From the NCBI RefSeq assembly GCF_043641665.1, contig NC_092186.1, forward strand, positions 25,453,501-25,517,500: a stretch of 64,000 nucleotides of DNA, given 5' to 3'. Every line of letters starts with the position of its first letter. Position 1 is the stretch's first letter. Below the pieces are notes generated by a model. That model was not told where the DNA came from and searched no databases. It worked only from the letters and a program-made list of their open reading frames with translations. The DNA is from Enoplosus armatus. Taxonomy: Eukaryota; Chordata; Actinopteri; Centrarchiformes; Enoplosidae. This document shows, one piece after another, positions 1-9,265 of the stretch. The position numbers and the translations under genes were made by a program.

Positions 1-4
1 CAGG
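1..4 (+). CDS. nos1ap: Probable last bases of the preceding nos1ap exon
   Basis: The window opens with CAGG followed at once by GTGAGT, a near-ideal 5' splice site. If these four bases are the end of an exon in phase 1, they join the exon at 5907 as CAG GCT CGA GAG CTG (Q-A-R-E-L), which fits the G-R-Q-L region of the mammalian protein. The phase match is seen; the exon itself cannot be confirmed because its body is outside the window. Confidence 0.4.
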
Positions 5-176
5 GTGAGTGCTTTATGTGGGAGTGCTGCATTTTAATTAAAGTTGTTGAAAGGGAAAAAGAATCCGTTGCAACCTTGTAGAAGCTTCTTGGAGGCTCAT
101 GAAGTGAAGTCATTTTTGTTGTTATACCTTTATCCAAAGTTGTACTAGTATTTGTGGACTATCGCTGAACACTGAT

Positions 177-247
177 ACCTACACTATATTGCCAAAAGTA
201 TTCACTCACCCATCCAAATAACTGAAATCAGGTGTTCCAATCCCTTA
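177..247. mobile_element. Tc1/mariner-like terminal inverted repeat fragment
   Basis: The sequence starting ACACTATATTGCCAAAAGTA and continuing with TTCACTCACCCATCCAAATA is the characteristic end of a Tc1-like transposon family common in teleosts. The similarity stops near 247 and no transposase follows, so this is a solo end or truncated copy. Assignment is from memory of the repeat. Confidence 0.6.
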
Positions 248-559
248 ACGACCAGCAGTATTCTCAGAATGCATCTGTTTTTATCTATTAAATGTGGCGG
301 TCTCTCTCTGTGAGTTCAGAATCATGTGACTGTCCCTGTGGTCTCTGGTGGAGGGGGTCGTAGAGGTGCTTGAAAGGACGTACCGACTGTGGCCAGTCTA
401 GTTCCACAGGCGTCCGTGTTGAAATGTCATGGACAGTTACAAAAATGAAGAGGTGCACGACCAAGCGCCGCAACAACAACATGTGGAGCCTTCGGCATGG
501 CGCGATGACTTCATTTTGGGAGCACTGACCCTCGTGCCAGAGACACTACGGCAACCATA

Positions 560-669
560 AGTCCAGCTTTACATAAGGACTTTTTCAACTGTGAATCATG
601 CAAAGCTGCTCTAGTGGAGTCCCAGACCGAAAATATAGAGCTGAAATGAGCACGATATGGGACCTTTAA
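560..669 (-). mobile_element. Truncated copy of the TTAA-flanked MITE seen intact at 21001-21248
   Basis: The reverse complement of this stretch (TTAAAGGTCCCATATCGTGC..., then GCTCATTTCAGCTC and CCACTAGAGCAGCTTTGCAT) matches the first ~95 bases of the MITE at 21001. The TTAA end lies at 666-669. The other half is missing. Confidence 0.65.
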
Positions 670-1099
670 GATCTCAGGAATTGTTTTGTTGTGCCCTAGC
701 TATAAAAAATAAAACCAGAGTTTTAATAAGCTGTTGTGTACCTTTAAAGAAAGGAGGGTTGTGGGTTTTGGGACAGAAGTTCTACAAAGAAGAAGCCAGG
801 ATCCATTCGCCCCTGTTGGACAAGGTTTCAGCCCCAGTAGTAGTAGTGCAGAGCCTCATCCCTTTAGAAATACAAGATAAGCAAGCCAGGAAGAAAGGGT
901 TATTTTAGGTCATGGAATAAAACTAAAAAATAATATTGAATAGTATCAGCAAGGTCATGGTGGCAATTGAATAGAAAATCAAAAATAATGCAAAATCTGA
1001 AATCTGAAAATCCCCAGTGTGCACAAACACCTACACACTTCTCATATAGATATCTTATGTCCTCAGATGGCACAAACAGATAGTACTATACACACACTC

Positions 1100-1101
<2 letters not shown>

Positions 1102-1131
<30 letters not shown>
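1102..1131. repeat. (CA)n microsatellite
   Basis: About 30 bases of uninterrupted CA. A second shorter tract lies at about 1572-1592. Confidence 0.9.
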
Positions 1132-1137
<6 letters not shown>

Positions 1138-1674
1138 TTCCTGCCTGCATTGTGTCCAAGTTGGCGAGCAGGAGAGGGCGATGCTAGAGTGAATGTCACG
1201 GATGAGTCAACCCAAAGAAAGAAGGCACCGCACAACAACACTGGTGGGCTGAGCTACTTTTATCCGTCGCCTCGTGCCTGGGCACGACGGGCTTCACTGC
1301 AGCCCGGGGACACGTGGCTCTGAGTGGGGTCTGAGAGGACAGACACAGAGGATGCAGCAGTTGGAAGAGTCCACGAGCAGAGCTCTTTCTCACCATCGTT
1401 CCAGTCATTACAGCAGCCAGTGCTGGCCTACGTTATCTCCACATCCCCCTTTCCAGCCCTCCAGAGACGAGCTCTCTTTCACATGCTGATGAGCCCGGAG
1501 ATCACCCACACACTATAACTGTACGTCCGCACGTAATGAAAGGACCCCACACGCATACAAACTCAGGCCTACACACACACACACACACACACGCTGTCAT
1601 GGTGTGTTAAGCAACACAAGAGCCGTCACGCACACCCCAATGAGCTTATCTGGAGAACTAATTATCATGGCAAT

Positions 1675-1935
1675 GAAAGGAGAGGGGATGGAGGAGCGGG
1701 AGATAGCGGATTAGAGAAACGGGAAGCGGGGAGAAAGCATGGATAGCGGAGGGGAGGAGGAAGACGAGATGACATTAGAGGAAAAGGGATCATGTAGGAC
1801 AAGAGGGGCAGAGAAAAGACAAAATGTAGGAGTGAGGGGATGAGGAGGAGAGGGGATGAGGAGCTGGGCTGAGCAGCAGGGAGTCAGAAGGGGAAAGAGC
1901 AGGAAGTGCAGAGCAAGTGATGTTTTGTTCTCGGG
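1675..1935. repeat. Purine-rich (GGA/GAGG) low-complexity tract
   Basis: The + strand is strongly purine-biased for about 260 bases, with repeated GGAG, GAGGA and GGGGA units. A similar tract lies at about 2560-2730. The ORFs read from the opposite strand here are Ser/Leu/Pro-rich by composition only. Confidence 0.7.
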
Positions 1936-2329
1936 GAAAAAAAAATGTTTGTGCGGCATTTCAAGAGCGACCGTGGAAAATGCTGCGACATGAAATGAAA
2001 CAATATAATCTTATTAACAAACAAGCAGCTGTGTAAAACACGGCTTGCATCACCGGAACCAATAAAGCCCACTCAGTGGAAAATAATGCCAAACTGTGGA
2101 ACGGTAATATTATCGTTACGGCTCACATTCGCGGTGCCGCAGGCATTCAGCAGTTCAGTGATCACCGGTTTAAAGCCTACAGGACACATGATGGGGCAGT
2201 GTATGCCATCTAAAAGGGTTAAAACTCGACTTTAAGTAATTTTATAAATGCCTTAAAGTAGCTTACATAAGGCAGATCATTTCACTTAAGTGTTATATTG
2301 TTGTAGCTTATTTGGTTGCAACGAGCCTA

Positions 2330-2420
2330 GGGGTGTGCACCCCTCCCAAGATACATGGGCTACGATACCATTCAGGGACGATACATTTTAATACAGAGCG
2401 ATTCGGTGCGATGTTTTAAT
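2330..2420 (+). repeat. hAT-like MITE end (TAGGGGTGTGC family)
   Basis: CCTAGGGGTGTGCACCC is followed by ATACATGGGCTACGATAC and GGACGATACATTTTAATAC, a degraded copy of a widespread fish family that starts TAGGGGTGTGC and is followed by alternating GATA-type sequence. No opposite end was located. Confidence 0.45.
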
Positions 2421-3174
2421 GTGGGCGTTCATTTCTATAAAAGAGCAGGAGGAAGGGCAGGACAGGAATGCACAGCGCTGAAAGGTGGAGGAAGAGGTGA
2501 GGGTAGTGCTGCCAGCGGGTTATCAAGCATGACTGTCGGAGATGAGGTTTAAGTGGAGAGGGAGGACAGCACTAATAGCTGGGTGTGCACAAGAGGAAGA
2601 AGAAGGGGAGTGTAAATGGAAGAAGAGGCGGATGAGGATGAAGGTGGAGGTGAGGGGTTGAAGGAGAGGAAGGAAAAAGAAGAGGACACTGCAGAGATGG
2701 GGATGAAGGTGAAAGACTTGAAGCGGTTTGACATTTGACATATTGTGAAAAGCTACTGTGAGATATTGTGGAGTTTCTGTTTGGAGTAAAAAATAAATAA
2801 ATAAATAAATAAGAAAGAAAAAAAAATCTGATTTCCAGTAGTGACCTTGCAGCAAAAACAAGAATATCACCAGGGGTGGAGGGAGAGGAAGAGTACTGTG
2901 GCGATCAGGAAATGGAGAGAAATGATGAGGGCTCACCTCGTGAACAGAGCTCCTCCGGCTCTTCTTCAACAGCCAGGCCCCTGGAGTCTTAAGCCAGCCG
3001 GCACTTATAGAAAGCAGATTAAGCCATATAATAAAAAGTTATTCGTTTTTGCAATCGTTTATAGATGTCGTTCGTATTGTTCAGCGCAGCCTGTTGTGTT
3101 TCGTGTCTTTATTACCATCTTACACACTTCTCATAGAGTAGCACCTACCAAACCCAGATTAGTCAACACAGTCA

Positions 3175-3600
3175 AGTCAGTTTAATTTATACAGCCCAAT
3201 ATCACAAATCACATCTTACAACCTGTACAGCATGCAACACCCTCGATTAGAATAGAGAAAACTCTCCCAGGATGGACAGACGGGCAATAGGTGAACGGAA
3301 AGTCATTGTATGTACAATTATGATGACAAAATATAGATAATAAAGCATGAGCAGAGAGGAAACACATAAGAGGAGAAACAAACAAACAAACAAACAAACA
3401 CACAGAGGGCGAGAGAGCCATGATAACATGCAAACTAAGGAGAGAAGCGAGAGAAGACTGGATCTCCTGAGGGACGAAGATCCAGATCAACCACTGGATG
3501 AGTGCCGACAGCCAGAGGAGAGAGAGAGAGAGAGAGAGAGAGGTCCCAGGACGGCCGATGATCCAGCACAGAGAAGCCTGCGTACAAGAGAGGAGAAAGG
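3175..3600 (+). repeat. Teleost dispersed repeat (unclassified)
   Basis: The stretch begins CAGTTTAATTTATACAGCCC and AATATCACAAATCACA, continues through CTCGATTAGAATAGAG and AAAACTCTCCCAGGATGG, a GATCCAGATC.. segment, an (AG)n run at 3519-3542 and CATGATCC-like text (GATGATCCAGCACAGAGAAG). I recognise this arrangement as a common percomorph interspersed repeat, possibly connected to a non-LTR retrotransposon. ORFs inside it (such as the one at 3347-3682) are not genes. Confidence 0.55.
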
Positions 3601-3908
3601 AGGGGGTGGGGGGCGTATTTTAGGGCACAGAAACAAAAACAGCAGAGGGTTAGAGAAATGCAGTCGATATAAAAAAATTTAAAAAAAAACCGTTTGCAGG
3701 CTGTGAGTTGAATTCTCGTCGGCAGGATAAACACGGACTATCAGTGCTAATGTCAATAGATTCATCGAGGCTGAAGTAAAGCATCATCACAGGCACATGC
3801 TTGCGGCCACTGCAACATGGTTGTACACGCAACCCCGCTGCCCGAGTGCGGATAGACAGACGTGGCATCTCCAGCGTTATTTGTGGGAGTACCTCAGCTG
3901 AAGTAGTT

Positions 3909-3909
<1 letters not shown>

Positions 3910-3944
<35 letters not shown>
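3910..3944. repeat. (GT)n microsatellite
   Basis: About 35 bases of GT with one GC interruption. Confidence 0.9.
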
Positions 3945-3945
<1 letters not shown>

Positions 3946-4388
3946 GACAAGCCCAAAGACTTTTAGAGAATCCATCAGCTTTTTGGAAGCTTTTCCTCGT
4001 GAGTTTATGGCAGCGAGGTGACCATACAAGGTTCCCTCATCAGTCGTCACTCCTCTTGGGACCGCTACTTGGAGGGCAGTCTTGACCCGTCGTCCCGTTC
4101 AGCTTCGTCATTCTCACGCTCCAGCTCGGCTTTTAAATGATCTGACTAATAGACGGCGCCAAAACAAATTCCTCACCGTCAGTAGCCTCGGGTGCACCTT
4201 CACTTCCAGAGCCACCGTCATCAAAACCACGTGACAGTGAGCTGCTATAAGAAAACTTTTTCATCACTGTGTCCGTATGTATTCACAGTAGAAGTAAGAG
4301 AACAGCGCCATCATGAGGCCAAACTTGAAAACACAGCGACTGTCACTTGCATCCACCATCCAGGAATCATGCTAACTAGCTTGAGCTT

Positions 4389-4392
<4 letters not shown>

Positions 4393-4426
<34 letters not shown>
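4393..4426. repeat. (TA)n microsatellite
   Basis: About 34 bases of alternating TA. Confidence 0.9.
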
Positions 4427-4429
<3 letters not shown>

Positions 4430-5906
4430 ATTTGTGCACTTTGGAGGTGTTTGGACGGAGCCAGGCGAGCTGTTTCCCCTCTGCTTCCCGTCTGTATGCT
4501 AAGCTAGGCTAACCACGTCCTGAACCCTGAGAGCCATGAGAGTGGTACTGATCTTCTCCTCTAATTCTCGGCGGACATGCTACGCAATGAAGTCTGAGCA
4601 ATGAAGTCTTTGGGAAGTTTGCAGCCAAGCCTCACTTTACATATTTTCAGAATCAGAATCAGAAATTGCTCCGTATTTAAATTTAGGATTTTGCTGTTTC
4701 GATAATGAAGCAAATATAGTGAGCAATGATACCCACCAAGATCCTTTCTGCTTTTGAATGGTTTTCATGTATTCTTTCATGAAGCTTGCTCTGTGAGGCT
4801 GTTTTGACAGGAAGCCTTGAGTAGATATTTAGGAATCTATTCAGAAATAGCTTTGCCACTTAAGTGAGTGCGGCGCCTGTAGCTCCAAGTACAATCCAGT
4901 CATTTTAGTCTATGTAGTGGGCAGTTGTCAATAACGATGCTTAAACAAGAAAATGCATCACATGCAAGTAAAACATTAACTAGAACCCTTGCATGTACAT
5001 ATCCACTGTTGTACTTTACTTTGAATTGGGCGAGGTTATGACACACAGCCAAGTGTTCCAGCGACTGGGACCAACAGGGTCGTAGTGGTGTTGTGGTGAA
5101 TCGCCTGGTGAGGCAAATCAAACGCACAAAACTCAGACTGCTGAAGGCAAAGACAGTCTTACAATCTTTTCAACTTCCATTTAGTCCAATCAACCTGTAA
5201 GGTTACTGTATTCGTAGCTATTCAGTCCGTATTATTCAAGTGTTTCAATGTGTTGGCAACTGTCCCAAATTGTGGCAGCTTTTGACAATGTGTTTCCTGA
5301 ACTGGATGGTTTCCGTTGCCAAAGATATTTTACAACAATATCATTTAGTCAAAATAATCCGTGCCCAAATAATCAGAATGTCTCAATTCTCAATTCAGTC
5401 AAAGAAGTCAAATCTCAGTATCCAAGGTAGCAAGTTTCATGAATGAAGTGTGGAGAGCAGAAGAAGAGTGAGAGTGCTCCCCATGAACTGTTTTGTTGCG
5501 GTCTGCATTGATTTTTCATACACAGGCGATATTGTTCATCTCCATTGTTGATATCTGCTTCAGTGTAAAACACGGCCTGCGTCCAGTTTGGTCCAGTTTG
5601 TCCCATTAAAAAATGTATTAACAGCCACGAGAACGCTGTTTAAACACTCGGAACACAAAGTGGATCATTCCCACGAAAGAAGAGGGTGCTGGCAGCGTTG
5701 TATTATATTTACATTTGCATTGTGTTACAGCTCTTTGTGTGGTGATGTGGGGGCTTATTTCACTGTTTCTACAGATGATGTTTCTTACGTGAGTGCGTTC
5801 ATGTGTGTCCAACCATGCGTGCGTGTGTACATGCTCATGCCTACATGTGTGTATGCAGGCGTGCGTGCTTATCCACCTGTATGTGTGTGTACTTTCCTCG
5901 GCTCAG

Positions 5907-6076
5907 CTCGAGAGCTGACGGGCGCGGAGAAGGCGGCATCCGTCACCGAGGAGACGGATATCGACGCGGAGGAGGCCAGCCAGGTGCCGGCAGCAGAGGA
6001 GTTAAACCTCAATAGGGGAGTGACTGATTTGGACGCCACAGCCAAGACACCTGACGTGGACCACTCAGAGAGCAAG
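5907..6076 (+). CDS. nos1ap: nos1ap coding exon: linker after the PTB domain
   Basis: The acceptor CTCAG ends at 5906 after a T/TG-rich tract, and the donor AAG|GTGAGT follows 6076. The exon enters in phase 1 and leaves in phase 0 (2 + 56 codons). It encodes RELTGAEKAAS, then EETDIDAEE, then RGVTDLDATAK and ends HSESK. The mammalian protein has LTGAERAS, EETDIDAVE and RGVTDLDA at the same place, between the PTB domain and the glutamine-rich segment. The segment is acidic, likely disordered, and has no known catalytic role. Two nearby AGs (after 5911 and 5913) could give alternative starts, but the CAG at 5904-5906 has the best context. GT- and TA-repeats start 14 bases after the donor. Confidence 0.93.
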
Positions 6077-6090
6077 GTGAGTCATCCCGC

Positions 6091-6134
<44 letters not shown>
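6091..6134. repeat. (GT)n-(AT)n-(GT)n compound microsatellite next to an exon donor
   Basis: GT at 6091-6100, AT at 6101-6121 and GT to 6134, starting 14 bases downstream of the splice donor at 6077. In the transcript this gives UG-rich sequence. Confidence 0.9.
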
Positions 6135-6654
6135 ACCTCGGACTTGCAGAGGCTTAAGTCAAATCTCATAGTGGTCTCCATGTTTGGCGCCAACATGGCA
6201 GTGCAGTGGACAGATGTCACTTCAATAAGGCTAAAACTGAGCAGAAATCACAAGACAGCAGGACTTATTTCAGATTTTAGAAATGGCGTAATGGGACATT
6301 GGAGTTTTGGTAATAAGTTCTTTCCAAGTTTGGCAGGAAATTTGGTTAAATTTGTGTCCCAGCTGTCCTAGTTCGTGGATCACAATCCTTTCTGCCCGTT
6401 TGGTAGTGAGACTAGAAGCTGCGGTTACTGTACCTTTTAAGAAGGCAACGATTTTAGTAACTGCACTCGTCAAACTAAGAAGATGATAGTGCCACCATGT
6501 GTGAATATTCCGTTTTTTAACACTGATCGGGATCTTGGGTCCTTCATCAGCGCCTATGGACTTCCGGTGCGGTAGTGGCTCAGTCTGTAGGGGCTTGGCT
6601 TGGGAATCTGAGTCTGCGCAGTGGTGATCAGGGGGTTGGAGCTGCGGTATTGAA

Positions 6655-6975
6655 GTCCCGCCCATGCACCCGCCCTATCCAATCTCTGTCAATCATGACG
6701 TTTCACCCATTTTTATAGCATCGTATTACTAATTAAAACCAAACAACGAACACTTGAACAAACATGAGCGTGATAAGGAGTACCTAAAATAACAAAATGT
6801 ATTTGACACGTACTTTGATTTGTTTAGTTTGGCCCATGTGCCATCCGCTAACATGGAGGAGGCGGGGTTTATGGCCTATACAGCAGCCAGCCAGCAGGGG
6901 GCGATGGAGATGGAGATGTTTTGGCTTCACTTTTGGGGAGCTGTCATGTCGTCCATCTTTATATACAGTCCATGT
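6655..6975 (+). mobile_element. MITE copy, family ending in ..CCATCTTTATATACAGTC
   Basis: It shares blocks in the same order and orientation with 58484-58826: CCCGCCCATGCACCC, CTGTCAATCATGACGTTTCA, TTTATAGCATC, AACGAACACTTGAACAAAC, TTTTGGCTTCACTTTTGGGG and TCGTCCATCTTTATATACAG. The left terminal repeat is not preserved. The preceding ~80 bases (6572-6650) contain TGGCTCAGTCTGTAGG, a tRNA box-A-like string that may belong to another repeat. Confidence 0.7.
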
Positions 6976-8060
6976 TGTGGACTGCTAGCTAGCTACTCAG
7001 GCCCTGGACCCCGGAGTGTAACTTCAGATTTTCTAGTTGTCTTTGAGGCTCCCCAAAAGATTTCCCTTTGGTTTAAATATATACGTGCCTGTATTAACCG
7101 CCAGTAAAATCAAGTTAACACCATGCCTGTGTTTATGCACGAGTAGAGAAATAGCTCCCACTACTTGGTCTCTGTTCAGAAGCTGTCAGCAGCATGTTGG
7201 CAGCTGAGCTCCAAGACTTCCTCGCTGGCCGTCCAGTTTATGTGTTTTGTCTTTGAGCGGCCTCACAGTGTCGTAGATTTGATGCAGCGCGGTCAGACCG
7301 CCTTGCTCTCTGGCCTGCGGAAACCCACCACCAGCGGTCCATGTGTAACCATAGACATGCGAGCGCGGCTGTCCGTCAGTGGCTGTTGTTGACTGGGGTT
7401 TGCAGTCGCATGCAGGGGAGTTATGGTGTTTCTGATCGAGGCAGCAGTGGAAAGACGACACTGCACGATGAGGGCAGAGAGTGGGTGCTGGCTGATGTTT
7501 ATTACGCTGCTCTTTGGCTTGAGACCTTGGGCTCTGCATCCAGTTGGCAACAGTGGTGTATCATAATCATTTTATTCAGTTTTGTATTTATTTGTTATCA
7601 CTTCCCACCGCCTGGCTTTGCTGAGTGAGGGAGAACAGTAGAGGACAAGGATAGAGGCAGGGCCTGGGCTGGCTTCCATGCGTTGCTTTGTGCCCTACAA
7701 AATATTGCCATCCTCATTATGTTAAGGTGTAATATTGTTTTTTATGTTTGTTTATTATGTTTCTTCCATTTCCAATCAGTGTTAATTCATATATTGTTAC
7801 CATCCTCTTTAAGTCATCACTGCAGATCATTATCTGCCAGACACAACCAACAAAATCGTCTTTTACAGACTTGCATTATGCACGCTCTCTGCTGGTCAGA
7901 TGGTCACATGCACCAAAGAAAAGTTTTTGTTTTATCAGTTCGTCACGTTTTCTTTTTCACCTTTGCCGCTAAAGTTGTCAAAAAGTCCCCTTTGCCGGAA
8001 AAGCCCTGGTCTGTAGTTAACGCCGGGTAATTAGGTAGTTCCTCGGGCGGCCTGAATTCA

Positions 8061-8257
8061 TGGTAAATAATTAAACAGACAAGCCGTTAGGCAACACTCC
8101 AGGCCAGAGTTTATTAAAGTTTCGCCGCGCGGAGACTCACCGGAGCAGGACTCGGAGACCCATTTTGGGTCCGAACTCAGTTACAAAACCAAGCTCTTCG
8201 TCTGTTTAACAGTCCTTGGGTCCCATTAACGTAAGAGTTATGAGACCTTTCATTACA
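8061..8257 (-). repeat. Candidate solo LTR fragment
   Basis: Read on the - strand, this stretch starts TGTAATG, contains an AATAAA signal in the context CTTTAATAAACTCTGG, and ends TATTTACCA. This resembles the R-U5 part of a retroelement LTR. I see no flanking duplication and no internal retroelement genes. The call is an inference from layout only. Confidence 0.25.
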
Positions 8258-9149
8258 GCCCCTGATTGAAAGCAACATAGCGTGAAATCACTGAAACAAC
8301 GAGCTCTCAGAGACGACCTCTATTCTCAGGTCATTGGAGGAAGTGTGTGTGTGTGTTACAGTTTGTGTAGCTGCTTTTGCTTGTACATGTACTCTATGTA
8401 TTCTTTTGAATGTTTTTATTCGTGGACACATTTGTCACTCTTAACAGCTTGACAGATTAAATGGGAATGTGCAGGGACAAGAGGGGGGGATGGTACCGTT
8501 GAATAAGATACGTGCCTTTACGTTAGTGCCCATGTGTATGCATTTTTTTTATCACACAACTGTGTGTGTGTGTGTATTTCCCGAGCAGAGGGATTTGATT
8601 CACTACAGGGTTTCTCTGGAAGCTCATGAAAGGGAAAGCAGCCTGTGAGTGTTAAAGTTCATTCTCTTCCTGTCAGCTCCCGTTAGATTGACAAATCCCC
8701 CGGCGCCCTGCGTTCAAACGATCCCGGAGGACTCGGAGAGCACGCATCAATCCCACCGTGGGCTTTTGTGTCCGTGAGGTTGACTCAGGACGTTAACTTT
8801 TAAAAAGGCTTGCCTCTGGTATCAGAAAGAGACAATTTGGAAAGACAAAAGTCACCGTTTGCTGTACAAGAGACAATACCTGTCAGTAAATAAAGTGAGT
8901 GCTGTGCGCAACAAAGGGAAAAATTAAAAAACAAAAGGTCGGACTGCGCATGAAACAAAATGTCAAGATGAATTCAAAGCTGTAAAACAGACTGCCTCAT
9001 TTTTACATCCATCTTGTGTTTGTAAGCTCCCGTTCCAAAATAGATCAGCGCAAGAGTTTAAGTGGGCGCTGTTGTTTTCTTTGCGTGTGGATTACATGAT
9101 GTCACATGTGTGCGTGTGTGCTTTAAAGTGAGGCTGTACTACGAGTGCT

Positions 9150-9265
9150 TTTCTCACAGATGGTTTCTGTCATTTGAGGTAGTTCTTATCACACCGGTGT
9201 GTGTTCATTTGATACGTCTGCTTTGAATTAGCCATTTGATGCTATAATGCGCGAAGTAGCTGCGG
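9150..9265 (-). mobile_element. Fragment of the same MITE family as 48878-49284
   Basis: GGTTTCTGTCATTTGAGGTA, TAGTTCTTATCA, TTGATACGT and TTTGATGCTATAA occur in the same order and orientation as at 48949-49028. Both ends are missing. Confidence 0.6.

Larger units (their letters stand above)
5..5906 (+). other. nos1ap intron (5.9 kb), no exon recognised
   Basis: The stretch between the presumed donor at 5 and the acceptor at 5904-5906 shows no exon-like ORF with recognisable protein similarity. It holds a Tc1-like terminal fragment, a MITE end, purine-rich tracts (about 1675-1935 and 2560-2730), an (AATA)n-like A-rich run near 2788-2826, a long teleost dispersed repeat and several microsatellites, listed separately. 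The 3' end of the intron (5800-5903) is rich in TG. Confidence 0.7.

Noticed and set aside
2523..2969. 148-residue open frame on the - strand
   Set aside because: Ser/Leu/Pro/Phe-rich because it reads across purine-rich and A-rich low-complexity sequence; no homology recognised.
5588..6157. Long + frame that runs through the nos1ap exon at 5907-6076
   Set aside because: Only the part between the CAG acceptor and GTGAGT donor matches NOS1AP; upstream and downstream residues are translated GT/TA repeats.
6572..6650. tRNA gene suggested by TGGCTCAGTCTGTAGG
   Set aside because: Only a box-A-like string is present; no B box at proper spacing and no cloverleaf. More likely part of a repeat.
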